Of a stretch of 64,000 bases of DNA, positions 36,074-45,381 are shown piece after piece; positions within the stretch are counted from its first letter, which is position 1; the number at the start of each line of letters is the position of its first letter. A model generated the notes under the pieces. The model was not told the origin of the DNA, searched no databases, and saw nothing but the letters and a program-made list of their open reading frames with translations. The translations under genes were made by a program, and so were the position numbers. Source of the DNA: Candidatus Saccharimonadota bacterium (GTDB taxonomy: Bacteria > Patescibacteriota > Saccharimonadia > Saccharimonadales > Saccharimonadaceae); assembly GCA_028286395.1 (NCBI GenBank), contig JAQBRS010000005.1:124001-188000 (forward strand), given 5' to 3'.

Positions 36074-36460
36074 TTATTTACGTGGCGTCGTAATGTGCGC
36101 TTCGGCGCCATATTCAGGCATCACGAGCTGGTCGTTCTCGCCGGCTTCAAGCCGTGCAAGACCAGCGGATTGCCAATGCTCCCCCGTCGTTCCCACAATA
36201 GGAACTGCCTCGCTATCTGCAAAGGTATTTAGCACGGTTAACCCAATTCGAAGTCCCGTAAAACTCCCCGGGCCCTTGTAGGCAACGATACCGGAAACAT
36301 CTCTCCATGTCTTTCCGTTCTTTGCGAAAGTATCCTGCAGATACCCAAGCAGCCCTTTCGCAAGTGTTCGCCCTGACTCCCATTCGTCATCAAAACGCCA
36401 ATCGCCATCAACAAAGCTTAGTTTACAGACGGGGGTTGAAGTATCAAGTAATAAGATCAT
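36074..36460 (-). CDS. tsaB: TsaB-like t6A biosynthesis protein (short)
   Basis: 128 residues, roughly half the usual TsaB length (about 230). It matches the N-terminal ASKHA half: 'LLLDTSTPVCKLSF' (residues 3-16) and 'VAYKGPGSFTGLRIGLT' (about 58-74), which is the TsaB dimer and TsaD-contact region. With TsaD, TsaE and TsaC it helps place threonylcarbamoyl on A37 of tRNA. It overlaps tsaE by 4 bases. No in-frame continuation follows the stop. Confidence 0.85.
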   Translation of the reverse strand: MILLLDTSTPVCKLSFVDGDWRFDDEWESGRTLAKGLLGYLQDTFAKNGKTWRDVSGIVAYKGPGSFTGLRIGLTVLNTFADSEAVPIVGTTGEHWQSAGLARLEAGENDQLVMPEYGAEAHITTPRK

Positions 36461-36909
36461 AGTTTCTCCAGTAGTGTTTCATCACCGTTGATCGTCAGTG
36501 TTCGGGTTGTTTCAGTCGGTGCGGCAAAAGTGATACGAATACGATGTTCGGGAAGCACGCCTTCAACAATATCGGCCCACTCAATGACAGTAATTGTTTG
36601 CGGATCCTGCGTCGTCTCAGTCAACTCATTTGCCATAATGCCAGCGTCATTCAATCGGTAAAAGTCATAGTGAGCCAGCTCTAAATCGTCGCGCGCTTCA
36701 TACACACGACTAATCGTAAAACTCGGACTTTGGACGTCTTCATCAACTGCAAGCCCAAGAGCCAGCCCTTTGACGAACGTCGTTTTTCCTGCACCGACAT
36801 CGCCTACGAGCTCAATCACTTCACCACCTCTTAAAAGAAGCCCTAGTGTTTCACCAAGACTGCGCGTTGCCTGTTCGTTTTCGAGTTTAATTACTTTCAC
36901 AGTAGTCAT
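36457..36909 (-). CDS. tsaE: TsaE ATPase of the t6A pathway
   Basis: 150 residues from ATG 36909; a frame open to 37137 continues antisense through pilB and is rejected. Walker A GDVGAGKTTFVKGLA (about 33-47), Walker-B-like 'LAHYDFYRLND', and 'ITVIEWADIVEG', the standard TsaE pattern. TsaE regenerates the TsaB-TsaD complex. Divergent from pilB with 70 bases between the starts. Confidence 0.95.
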   Translation of the reverse strand: MTTVKVIKLENEQATRSLGETLGLLLRGGEVIELVGDVGAGKTTFVKGLALGLAVDEDVQSPSFTISRVYEARDDLELAHYDFYRLNDAGIMANELTETTQDPQTITVIEWADIVEGVLPEHRIRITFAAPTETTRTLTINGDETLLEKL

Positions 36910-36979
36910 CAGATGTATTATACCACCAGTCAGCTCTGGTGCTTTTGGGTCGTCTCCATTACAATTGAGCGTAAGCATT

Positions 36980-38758
36980 ATGCGCATTTCCGACACCATC
37001 CTGGAAACGTTGCTTGGGCGGGCAAGTCTTGCAACACCTGAGCAAGTCACGTCCCTGAAAGAAGAGGCGACTCGTTCGAAGCGTACCCTACAAGATACTG
37101 TTATCGACCAGCGCGTCACTGATGAGAAAACGCTCATCCAATTATTCGCCGATTATGCGAGCATTCCTTACGTCGAACTTGACGCACTCAACATCCCTAA
37201 AGACGTCCTTGCACTTATCCCTGAACGAATCGCTCGCCAGTATAACGCGATCATCTTTAAGGTCGACGAAGACGGCGTTCGCCACCTTGCCATGGAAGAC
37301 CCAGATGACGTCCAGGCAGTCAACTTCCTCCAAAAAGAAATCGGGCTTAACTCTCGTATCTATATCGCAACTCGCGAAAATATTCTTGGTGCCCTCGAAG
37401 CTTACCGCGGCGACGTCAACCAAGAGCTGAACGAAGTCATCGACATCCAGCGTGAAGATAAATCTGATTCGACAGTTTCTGAACAAGATATCGCTGAAGA
37501 TTCGCCGATCGCCCAAACCGTTAACCTTCTTTTGGAATACGCAATCCGTTCACACGCCTCAGATGTACACATCGAACCTCGCGAAGAATTCGTCCAGATT
37601 CGCTATCGTGTCGACGGCATTTTGAAAGAGGTGAACCGCCTCCCCCGCAATGTCCTCGGCGCCTTGATTAGTCGTATTAAAATTCTTGCTAACCTCAAGA
37701 TCGACGAACGACGCGTTCCACAAGACGGTCGTTTCAAGATTAAAGTTGGTGGAAAGCAGTACGCCCTGCGTGTCAGCTCACTTCCAATTGCTGATGGTGA
37801 AAAGATCGTCATGCGTATCCTCGATGAATCAAATGAAGCCGTCAGCCTTGAATCACTTGGGTACTGGGGTCTGGCTCTCAAGAACCTACAACGCGCAATG
37901 ATTGAACCGAACGGTATCGTCCTCATGACAGGCCCGACCGGTTCAGGTAAATCAACCAGCCTCTTTAGTATCTTGACGATTTTGAATCACCCAGACGTGA
38001 ACATTTCAACGATTGAAGACCCTGTTGAGTACAAGATTCTTGGCGTCAACCAAACGCAGACAAATGCCAAAGCCGGCATGACCTTTACCGCCGGGTTGCG
38101 CGCCCTTCTTCGTCAAGATCCGAACATCATCATGGTCGGTGAGGTCCGTGACGGCGAAACGGCTAACCTTGCCGTTCAAGCCGCCCTCACAGGACACATG
38201 GTCTTTAGTACGTTGCACACAAATAACGCCGCAACCACGCTCCCTCGTCTATTAGACATGCAGATTGAGCCGTTCCTTATTGCCAGCACGATTCGTGCTG
38301 TTGTGGGACAACGTCTTGTTCGACGACTCCACAAAGGATCTCGTGAAAGTTTCGTACCAACCCCTGAAGAACAAAAAGAAATCATTAAACTATTCGGGCT
38401 TCAACCTGGTCAAGACTTTAAAATCATCCACGAGCTTGAAAAAAAAGCTGCTGCCGAAGGCCTCGGTGGTGACACGCCACTTGGCACTGACGAAACAGGG
38501 ATCAAGACTCTATGGCGTGCGAATAAAGCATTCGACGACGACGAAGCACAAGAAGGCTATAAAGGCCGTATTGGTATTTACGAAGTGCTCTCAAATAGTG
38601 ACGCTATCAAAAACCTGATTATGGCTCGTGCATCGAGCGACCAAATCCAACAACAAGCCATCTCCGAAGGTATGATGACGATGCAAATTGACGGCCTCAT
38701 CAAAGCACTTCGCGGCGAAACGACCATCGAAGAAGTCCTAAGGGTCAGTAGAGACTAA
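36980..38758 (+). CDS. pilB: Type IV pilus extension ATPase PilB (GspE family)
   Basis: 592 residues from ATG 36980; an earlier ATG in the same frame overlaps tsaE. MshEN-type N-terminal domain (1-150), then the ATPase: 'DVHIEPREE', Walker A GPTGSGKST (about 320), Asp box, Walker B-like 'IIMVGEVRDGETA' and His box 'STLHTNNA'. The C-terminal zinc-binding tetracysteine of most PilB proteins is missing: the region 'RRLHKGSRESF...GYKGRIGIYEV' has no cysteine. It powers pilus assembly; pilC starts 1 base after its stop. Confidence 0.96.
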   Translation: MRISDTILETLLGRASLATPEQVTSLKEEATRSKRTLQDTVIDQRVTDEKTLIQLFADYASIPYVELDALNIPKDVLALIPERIARQYNAIIFKVDEDGVRHLAMEDPDDVQAVNFLQKEIGLNSRIYIATRENILGALEAYRGDVNQELNEVIDIQREDKSDSTVSEQDIAEDSPIAQTVNLLLEYAIRSHASDVHIEPREEFVQIRYRVDGILKEVNRLPRNVLGALISRIKILANLKIDERRVPQDGRFKIKVGGKQYALRVSSLPIADGEKIVMRILDESNEAVSLESLGYWGLALKNLQRAMIEPNGIVLMTGPTGSGKSTSLFSILTILNHPDVNISTIEDPVEYKILGVNQTQTNAKAGMTFTAGLRALLRQDPNIIMVGEVRDGETANLAVQAALTGHMVFSTLHTNNAATTLPRLLDMQIEPFLIASTIRAVVGQRLVRRLHKGSRESFVPTPEEQKEIIKLFGLQPGQDFKIIHELEKKAAAEGLGGDTPLGTDETGIKTLWRANKAFDDDEAQEGYKGRIGIYEVLSNSDAIKNLIMARASSDQIQQQAISEGMMTMQIDGLIKALRGETTIEEVLRVSRD

Positions 38759-38759
38759 T

Positions 38760-39995
38760 ATGGCTAGGTTCGCTTACGTCGCTGTCGACCTGCAACAAAA
38801 ACCCGTTAATGGCGAGACTGAACTTCCTGACCGCGCGAGTGTCATCGCGGCACTCACCAAACAAAATCTTCGACCAGTAAGTATTAAAGAACTCGCTGCT
38901 AAAAAGAAGGGGCTTGGTGGCATCGACTTTAATAATCTCTTCCAATCAACCAAGGTTAAGCCAGATCAGTTGGTGATCTTTACAAGGCAACTAAGCGCCA
39001 TGATCGGGGCAGGCGTCCCTCTTCTTCGTTCACTCACATCTCTCGAGAAACACGCCGAAGATCCCGTCCTGAAAAAAACCCTCGCTCTCGTTATTAAGGA
39101 CGTTGAGGGCGGTAATTCACTTGCAAGTGCACTCGCAAAATTCCCAACAAGCTTTAATGACATCTACGTCAACATGGTACGGGCTGGTGAAACCGCAGGT
39201 ATCCTCGATGACATCTTGAAGCGTCTTGCGTACCAACAAGAAAAAAGCTCGGCAATTCGTAAAAAAGTAAAAAGCGCCATGGCCTACCCGACTGTCTTGA
39301 TTGTTATTACGGTCCTCGCCTTCTTTGGACTGATGCTTTTCGTGATTCCACAAATCGGTAAGATTCTGACAAACCTTGGTGGTCCAGACGCAAAGCTTCC
39401 AGGAATCACCTTATTCATGCTCGGCATTAGCCACATTATTACCTCGTATTGGTACATCATCTTCCCCGTCCTTGGTGGGACTATTTATGGGGTCATCAGA
39501 TACATTGGCACTCCGAAAGGGAAACGAAACTTCGATATTCTGGTCTTAAAGATCCCTGGAGTGAAAAATATTATTAGAAAGATGGCCATCGCGCGTTTTG
39601 CGCGTACCTTCTCGGCACTCATGGGTGCCGGCGTAGCCGTCCTAGAGTGCCTGGAAGTCACTTCACGCGCCGTTGGTAATACGCTCTTCCAAGAAGCACT
39701 GCAACACGCTGCCGTGGAAGTCAAAAATGGGCGCCCACTTTCAGCTGTGATCGAAGAAAATCCTCTGTTCCCTGGAATCGTCAGTCAAATGCTTTCAGTT
39801 GGTGAAGAAACAGGCCAAACGGACGTCGTTCTTGTGAAGGTAGCCGATTTTTACGAAGAGGAAGTCGACCTTGCAATCGAAAGTATTAGTTCGATTATCG
39901 AGCCCACAATGATCGTCATCATGGGTAGCATGGTTGGTTTGATCGCTGCGAGTGTCATGACCCCTATTGCTCAGCTTTCACAAAACGTTAAATAG
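38760..39995 (+). CDS. pilC: Type IV pilus inner-membrane platform protein PilC
   Basis: 411 residues. Two GspF/T2SSF domains: first about 75-195 ('FTRQLSAMIGAGVPLLRSL', 'MVRAGETAGILDDIL'), second about 275-400 ('FARTFSALMGAGVAVLECL', 'MLSVGEETGQTDVVL'), with three main membrane helices at about 178, 230 and 380. PilC is the rotor-like platform that PilB turns. Complete length. Confidence 0.96.
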   Translation: MARFAYVAVDLQQKPVNGETELPDRASVIAALTKQNLRPVSIKELAAKKKGLGGIDFNNLFQSTKVKPDQLVIFTRQLSAMIGAGVPLLRSLTSLEKHAEDPVLKKTLALVIKDVEGGNSLASALAKFPTSFNDIYVNMVRAGETAGILDDILKRLAYQQEKSSAIRKKVKSAMAYPTVLIVITVLAFFGLMLFVIPQIGKILTNLGGPDAKLPGITLFMLGISHIITSYWYIIFPVLGGTIYGVIRYIGTPKGKRNFDILVLKIPGVKNIIRKMAIARFARTFSALMGAGVAVLECLEVTSRAVGNTLFQEALQHAAVEVKNGRPLSAVIEENPLFPGIVSQMLSVGEETGQTDVVLVKVADFYEEEVDLAIESISSIIEPTMIVIMGSMVGLIAASVMTPIAQLSQNVK

Positions 39996-40054
39996 GCGTT
40001 CTCGTAGGCATCACGCTCATGGTATAATACACCGTAGTTATCTACGTGGGCATC

Positions 40055-41113
40055 ATGTCAAAATTATTCTATCAAGACAAACCGATTATAGGACTCGACA
40101 TCAGTAACACTGGGTTGAAAATAATGTCCGTCGATCCTAAAAAATGGCTTGTGCACGGATATGGTTCAATCGACCTTGAACCCCTTAAGGTCAAAGATGC
40201 TATGGAGAATATGAATAGCACCTATCTGACCGACAGCATCAAGACGCTCCTCGCCGAAAAAGTGATTGGTGATGCTTCAAGCAAACGAGTTGCAATCTCC
40301 GTTCCAACTGCAAGAAGTTATTCTCGAACGTTCACCCTGCCAGCCTCGACCGAAAAGGCACTGCACGATGCCGTCATCCTTGAGGCTGATCAGTATATCC
40401 CTATTCCTTCTGCCAACCTCTACATCGACTATCAGATCATCGAGCGAAACAAAAAAGAAATTACTGTCCTCATGAGTGCGGTCGCTAAAGTGATCATTGA
40501 TAACATCGTCAAAAGCGTGACTGCCGCAGGCCTCGAGCCTGTCTTAATCGAGCCAAGCATCTGTTCTGTCGGCCGTGTCCTGACCGCTGCCGAACGTGGT
40601 GATCTGCCAACGGTCATTGTTGATATCGGCCCAGCCAGCACTGATATTGCGATTCTCGATCGTGGAACGATTCGTGTCACTGGTGGACTTGCTATCGGGG
40701 GTAACACCTTTACGCTTGATATCGCAAAGAAGTTAAATGTCGAACTTGAAAATGCTCACCAACTAAAGGTACTTAACGGATTGAATGCGGGTCCACGTCA
40801 GCAAAAATTAGTTGCGGCATTAGAGCCAAGCCTCGAACGCATCCTTGGTGAAGTGAAGAAGGTCATGCGCTACTACGACGAGCGTATCAACAACGATCGC
40901 AAGCTCGAACAACTCCTCGTTGTGGGTAGCGGAAGCAACCTCCCCGGTATTGGTGAATACTTCACAAACGCGCTTGTCATGCCGGCCCGTGTCGCCAGTC
41001 CATGGCAAAAATTAGACTTCGCAAAGATGCAAGAACCACCGAAACAGTTCCGCCCACGATTCATTACGGTTGCTGGACTTGCAAGCATTGATCCCGGAGA
41101 CATGTGGAAATGA
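40055..41113 (+). CDS. pilM: Type IV pilus assembly protein PilM
   Basis: 352 residues from ATG 40055. Actin-like ASKHA fold: 'IIGLDISNTGLKIM' phosphate loop, 'VAISVPTARSYSRTF', 'VIVDIGPASTDIAIL' (phosphate 2) and 'LVVGSGSNLPG' (adenosine). PilM binds PilN's N-terminus inside the cell. TATAAT at 40023-40028 gives the M-N-O group its own promoter after pilC. The 4-base ATGA overlap joins it to pilN. Confidence 0.93.
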   Translation: MSKLFYQDKPIIGLDISNTGLKIMSVDPKKWLVHGYGSIDLEPLKVKDAMENMNSTYLTDSIKTLLAEKVIGDASSKRVAISVPTARSYSRTFTLPASTEKALHDAVILEADQYIPIPSANLYIDYQIIERNKKEITVLMSAVAKVIIDNIVKSVTAAGLEPVLIEPSICSVGRVLTAAERGDLPTVIVDIGPASTDIAILDRGTIRVTGGLAIGGNTFTLDIAKKLNVELENAHQLKVLNGLNAGPRQQKLVAALEPSLERILGEVKKVMRYYDERINNDRKLEQLLVVGSGSNLPGIGEYFTNALVMPARVASPWQKLDFAKMQEPPKQFRPRFITVAGLASIDPGDMWK

Positions 41114-41670
41114 TCAACTTACTACCCGACGAAACAAAGAAAGAGATCCGCGCTGCTCGTGTCAGCGTCATTCTCGTTCGATACGTCGCCGTTGTAATCC
41201 TGGCATTCGTTTTCTTAGTGCTCCTTCTAGCTGGCTCGTACTTTGTGTTAACTCAGACGAAAAATAGCGCCACGCAACTGATTGACGCCAATAGTACAAA
41301 GGCAGAAGTCTATAGCTCAACAAAGGCCCAAGTTGACGCTCTCAGTAGTAGCCTGGCCGAAACGAAATCAATTCTTGACCAAGAAGTGCTGTACTCAAAT
41401 GTCCTTATGAATATTGGCCAACAAATGCCACCGGGAACAGTTATCGATAAGATCGCTCTTGATGCTTCGTCATTTACTGGGACGCCTCTCACACTAAAAG
41501 CCTACGCAAAGACAACCAATGCGGCCGTAGCGCTTCGTGAGAAATTCCAATCATCGCCAATCTTCACTAACGTCAGCTTCCAGTCTATTTCTGATACCTC
41601 TGGTGGTATATCAGGCTACCCCGTCAGTGTATCGATGACGCTGACGATTTCAAAGGCGGCCACAAAATGA
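41110..41670 (+). CDS. pilN: Type IV pilus assembly protein PilN
   Basis: 186 residues from ATG 41110 in the ATGA overlap with pilM. The cytoplasmic peptide 'MINLLPDETK' is the PilM-binding INLLP motif. Then a membrane helix (about 22-45), a coiled coil (55-85) and a ferredoxin-like domain (to 186). The 4-base overlap with pilO makes a coupled M-N-O unit. Confidence 0.92.
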   Translation: MINLLPDETKKEIRAARVSVILVRYVAVVILAFVFLVLLLAGSYFVLTQTKNSATQLIDANSTKAEVYSSTKAQVDALSSSLAETKSILDQEVLYSNVLMNIGQQMPPGTVIDKIALDASSFTGTPLTLKAYAKTTNAAVALREKFQSSPIFTNVSFQSISDTSGGISGYPVSVSMTLTISKAATK

Positions 41671-42248
41671 AAAAAGGAAATTCAAAGATGAATGCCGTCA
41701 CCGTGCGTAACTTTCTCGCCTTCGCGATGGTTATCATCGTTCTTGGTGCGACTGTCGGCTTTTACTTCGGCCTCCAACTCATCAAGACCTACGCACTCGA
41801 TGTCAGTCACACCGTTTCAGATGCGAGTGCAAGTGGGAGAAACGTCAAACAGCTGAGTGTCCTCAAAACACAACTTGCCGAACGAGAAACATTGGTCACA
41901 AAAGCAAACCAATTATTTGCAACGCAAGATACCTATCAGCTACAGTCGTTGAAAGACCTTCAGAAATACGCCGGTGAGGTCGGTATCTCGATTACGAATA
42001 CAGAATTTGACACAGGCACGACGCCACCACCCGCAGCTGGTGCCACCCCTACGGCAACTGCTGGCCACTCTATCGTCGTAACGCTTCAAAGTCCCGTATC
42101 GTATGCAAAGTTCATTCAGTTCCTCGATGCAATCGAAGGTAACCTACCGAAAATGCAAATTACCGGTGTGAGCATTAGTCGTCCCGATAATGCATCTGGT
42201 GATCAAATCATAACCGATAAAATAACCATAACGGTGGCAACAAGGTAA
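41667..42248 (+). CDS. pilO: Type IV pilus assembly protein PilO
   Basis: 193 residues: membrane helix (about 14-37), coiled coil (50-85) and a ferredoxin-like domain with 'YAKFIQFLDAIEGNLPKMQITGVSIS' near the end. This is the PilO/GspM-like layout. PilN and PilO pair to form the alignment complex between platform and outer parts. Confidence 0.9.
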   Translation: MKKGNSKMNAVTVRNFLAFAMVIIVLGATVGFYFGLQLIKTYALDVSHTVSDASASGRNVKQLSVLKTQLAERETLVTKANQLFATQDTYQLQSLKDLQKYAGEVGISITNTEFDTGTTPPPAAGATPTATAGHSIVVTLQSPVSYAKFIQFLDAIEGNLPKMQITGVSISRPDNASGDQIITDKITITVATR

Positions 42249-42250
42249 TC

Positions 42251-42538
42251 ATGAAAAATGCAAACGTATCATCACTCCTGAAACTTGTCGGCACCGCCTT
42301 TCGACGATTCCACCTAACGATGTTCATCGTCTTTATCGTTGGCTGTCTTGGCTATGCCGTTATATCGTTCAGCACGCTACTCAGTGAATCGTCAACTGAT
42401 ACATCGTATACCTCACCGATTGATGCCGGTTCTATCGATCAAGCAACGCTCGAGAGGATTAACGCCCTCCACACCAGCGATGACCCAACACCAGCTGCTT
42501 CTACGCCTGCAGGACGCATAAATCCCTTCTCTGAGTAA
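42251..42538 (+). CDS. Small pilus-locus membrane protein with GRINPF end
   Basis: 95 residues: a membrane helix (about 20-43) and a short Ser/Thr/Pro-rich exterior that ends in 'GRINPFSE'. Its place after pilO corresponds to pilP in proteobacterial clusters, and an 'R-NPF' motif is common near the start of PilP. The PilP beta domain is absent. Probably a lineage-specific accessory. Confidence 0.7.
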   Translation: MKNANVSSLLKLVGTAFRRFHLTMFIVFIVGCLGYAVISFSTLLSESSTDTSYTSPIDAGSIDQATLERINALHTSDDPTPAASTPAGRINPFSE

Positions 42539-42564
42539 CCGCCCAGGTAAGGTATACTAATATT

Positions 42565-43155
42565 ATGCTAGTGCTTGGTTCACGATTGAATGAAACCCCC
42601 GTTATGAGCCTCCAGACAGGTACCCGCTTAGCGCATACCGGCACTCCACTTGTTGATCCTACCAATTTGAAGATCGTTGCTTTCGAACTTGAAGGTCCAC
42701 TGCTTCACGAAAAGCCTTCATTTCTGCGTGTTGCAGACATTCGTGAAATGAGCGGTGTTGGAATGATTATTGATAGTAGTGACGAACTAATCGGTCTTGA
42801 TGACGTCATCAAAATAAAAAGCCTCTACGATCTCGGCTTTAAGCTCATTGGCATGAACGTCATTGATGAGCACAAACACAAGCTCGGTAAAGTCGATAAC
42901 TATACCGTCGAGACAGGAAGTTTCGTCATTCAGCAACTGAATGTAAAGCGTGGTATATTACGCGGCCTCACGGATACAGGTATCCTCGTTCACCGCACAC
43001 AAATTATTGAAATTAACGATACTGTCATTATCGTGAAAACGACCGCCAAGAAGTTGTCCGTTCCTGAACCCGTTATGGAAACAGCACGACGCGAGTACGT
43101 TAATCCTTTCCGAAACCAATCACCACAGCCTGAACAAACAGACGCTAAGAATTAA
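42565..43155 (+). CDS. PRC-barrel domain protein
   Basis: 196 residues. One or two PRC-barrel modules: 'GTPLVDPTNLKIVAFEL' (about 28-60), then 'GFKLIGMNVIDEHKHKLGKVDNYTVE' (about 92-120). The C-terminal tail is polar. PRC-barrels mediate protein or RNA contacts (RimM, photosystem proteins). TATACT (42553-42558) lies 6 bases before the ATG, so this gene is probably separate from the pilus operon. Its end overlaps recX by 4 bases. Confidence 0.8.
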   Translation: MLVLGSRLNETPVMSLQTGTRLAHTGTPLVDPTNLKIVAFELEGPLLHEKPSFLRVADIREMSGVGMIIDSSDELIGLDDVIKIKSLYDLGFKLIGMNVIDEHKHKLGKVDNYTVETGSFVIQQLNVKRGILRGLTDTGILVHRTQIIEINDTVIIVKTTAKKLSVPEPVMETARREYVNPFRNQSPQPEQTDAKN

Positions 43156-43844
43156 ATACTTTCTTCGTGGTCATTACGTTGTAGGGCGGTCTTAATGTCG
43201 TCATAAGAAAATCCCTGACGGGCAAGGTACGACATAAGCTTTTGTTCGTCGTCGTAACGTGGTCGCTTTTTCTCAATAATCTTTTGTAGTTCCGTTGCAT
43301 CATCCCTTTCAGTTTCGTTCAAGAACCGTTCAATGATCGCCCTATCAACACCTTTTGCGCCGAGTTCTGCGGATAGTTTTCGTTTACTCGAACCTTTTCG
43401 TAGATTACGATTCTCGATCCAATAGGCGGCGAATTTTTCATCGTCAATGTAGCCTTTACTCTGTACCCTATCAAAAACGCGCTCGGTCAAAGCAACCGAA
43501 ACGCCTTTTTTGATGGTGCCCTCTTTTGTGCGTGTGTCGCGTGTCTTGCGGTACAAGTAGTCTTTCAGTTCACGCTGACTATGCGGACGCATGAGACAGT
43601 ACTCTAATGCCCGCATATACAGCTTGCCGAACTGACTCTCTTCCTCAAGAGCGACCAGCTCTTCCTCGGTGTATTCCTTGCCTATCTTTATTCCTAAGTC
43701 GACAAGTTGAAATACATCGAGGCTCAAACGATACTTACCGTTTACGGACACATTGACGCGATCTTTATCTCGCTTTTGGACTGAGATAGAGGTGATCTTT
43801 AAGGACAAGGCCTCTGATTGATCGACTCCACTAAGTATTTTCAC
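43152..43844 (-). CDS. recX: RecX family regulator
   Basis: About 230 residues from GTG 43844; no ATG is suitably placed, and the frame reaches back into recA, so the start is uncertain. RecX helical repeats: 'LYMRALEYCLMRPHSQRELKDYL', 'VQSKGYIDDEKFAAYWIENR', 'AELGAKGVDRAIIERFL', and a final 'YDDEQKLMSYLARQGFSYDDI'. RecX binds and dampens RecA filaments. It directly follows recA on the same strand. Confidence 0.85.
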   Translation of the reverse strand: MKILSGVDQSEALSLKITSISVQKRDKDRVNVSVNGKYRLSLDVFQLVDLGIKIGKEYTEEELVALEEESQFGKLYMRALEYCLMRPHSQRELKDYLYRKTRDTRTKEGTIKKGVSVALTERVFDRVQSKGYIDDEKFAAYWIENRNLRKGSSKRKLSAELGAKGVDRAIIERFLNETERDDATELQKIIEKKRPRYDDEQKLMSYLARQGFSYDDIKTALQRNDHEESI

Positions 43845-43857
43845 TTGGCTATCCGCG

Positions 43858-44898
43858 CTAAGCAGCTTCTTCAGCAACCTTAGCGCGAACCTTCGCTTCA
43901 ATTTCAGCGAGTACTTCTGGGTTTGCAGCGAGGTATGCCTTACTTGCTTCACGGCCTTGGCCGATCTTTGCATCTGCGTAGTCAAACCATGCGCCACTTT
44001 TGCCAACGATGTTGTGAAGGACGGCAAGATCAAGCACGTCGCCCGTCTTTGAAATACCCTCGTTGTACATGATGTCAAATTCAGCAACACGGAAAGGAGG
44101 AGCGATCTTATTCTTTACTACCTTCACCTTTGTACGGTTTCCGATAATCTCTTCACCATTTTTGATTTGACCCGTACGACGGATATCAAGACGAACTGAA
44201 GCGTAAAACTTCAGCGCATTACCACCGGTAGTCGTTTCGGGGTTACCAAACATAACACCAATCTTCATACGAATCTGGTTAATGAAGATAACGGTCGTGT
44301 GGCTTTTGCTGATAATACCAGTTAGTTTACGAAGCGCTTGGCTCATCAAACGTGCTTGGAGTCCCATGTGACTATCGCCCATTTCGCCTTCGATTTCGGC
44401 TTGAGGAACAAGCGCAGCGACTGAGTCAACAACAACAAGGTCAACTGCGTTCGATCGAACCAGTGTTTCTGCAATTTCTAGCGCCTGCTCACCATTGTCT
44501 GGTTGTGACACGAGAAGATTATCGGTATCAACACCAAGCTTACGTGCATACGCTGGGTCGAGTGCGTGTTCTGCGTCAATAAACGCAGCCGTACCGCCAA
44601 GTTTCTGGACTTCTGCAATCGCGTGAAGCGTCAGTGTTGTCTTACCAGAACTTTCCGGACCATAGATCTCAAGGATACGACCCTTTGGATAGCCGCCGCC
44701 GAGTGCAAGGTCGAGTGATAATGCGCCACTGCTGACAAGCTCGACGTCAACGGTCTTTGTGTCACCAAGTCGACGAATGGCGCCATCACCAAATTGTTTA
44801 TTGATTTGTTCCTGCGCAAGACCGAGGGCTTTTAACTTTCCTTCGTTTGCAGTAGGTTTTTCGGGTAGCTCAGTATTCTTTTCTGATTTTTTCGGCAT
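43858..44898 (-). CDS. recA: Recombinase RecA
   Basis: 346 residues. Walker [13 protein letters not shown] (about 70-80), '[13 protein letters not shown]', Walker B '[12 protein letters not shown]', and L2-loop '[22 protein letters not shown]'. It drives strand exchange in repair and in integration of DNA taken up by ComEC and pili. Complete. Confidence 0.98.
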   Translation of the reverse strand: MPKKSEKNTELPEKPTANEGKLKALGLAQEQINKQFGDGAIRRLGDTKTVDVELVSSGALSLDLALGGGYPKGRILEIYGPESSGKTTLTLHAIAEVQKLGGTAAFIDAEHALDPAYARKLGVDTDNLLVSQPDNGEQALEIAETLVRSNAVDLVVVDSVAALVPQAEIEGEMGDSHMGLQARLMSQALRKLTGIISKSHTTVIFINQIRMKIGVMFGNPETTTGGNALKFYASVRLDIRRTGQIKNGEEIIGNRTKVKVVKNKIAPPFRVAEFDIMYNEGISKTGDVLDLAVLHNIVGKSGAWFDYADAKIGQGREASKAYLAANPEVLAEIEAKVRAKVAEEAA

Positions 44899-44979
44899 AT
44901 AGATTCCCTCTCTTTATTCACCCTTTATTATACTCGGCGAAATCTTAATTTGCTATAAACTACGTTATAATCATAAGTA

Positions 44980-45381
44980 ATGAAAACGACACGCACATCT
45001 CACGGCTTTACTATTATCGAACTTATTTTTATTATCGCTCTGCTCGCCACAGCAAGCATTTTATTCTTCATCCAAAAAAATAACCTAGAAGTTACAGGGC
45101 GAGACGAGACACGAAAAACAGCAATTAATGCAATGTACTACAGTATTGAAGAAGTCTACTTCAAAACAAACGGCTATTACCCACGAACCATAGACTCAAC
45201 CGTCCTTCCGTCAGTCGATCCTGCACTCTTTAAAGACCCAAGTGGCGTGAAGATTGGTGAGGCAAACAGCAACTACCGTTACGAACCATACAACTGTAAC
45301 AATGACCAATGTAAGAACTACACGCTTCGCACGACACTCGAGAACGAAGCCGACTACGTTAAAACAAACCGCAGCAACTAG
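44980..45381 (+). CDS. Type IV prepilin-like protein
   Basis: 133 residues. Short basic leader 'MKTTRTSHG' then 'FTIIELIFIIALLATASILFF': class III signal with Gly(-1), Phe(+1) and Glu(+5). The globular part has two cysteines ('YNCNNDQCKN', about 106-112). Minor or major pilin is undetermined. TATAAT (44966-44971) lies 8 bases before the ATG, implying a leaderless mRNA. Confidence 0.88.
   Translation: MKTTRTSHGFTIIELIFIIALLATASILFFIQKNNLEVTGRDETRKTAINAMYYSIEEVYFKTNGYYPRTIDSTVLPSVDPALFKDPSGVKIGEANSNYRYEPYNCNNDQCKNYTLRTTLENEADYVKTNRSN

Noticed and set aside
36457-37137. Longer tsaE frame starting at 37137.
   Set aside because: The extra 76 residues lie antisense to the start of pilB and do not look like TsaE; ATG 36909 gives a normal-length protein.
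43152-44090. Longer recX frame starting at 44090.
   Set aside because: Its first 80 residues lie inside recA in another frame and have no RecX character.
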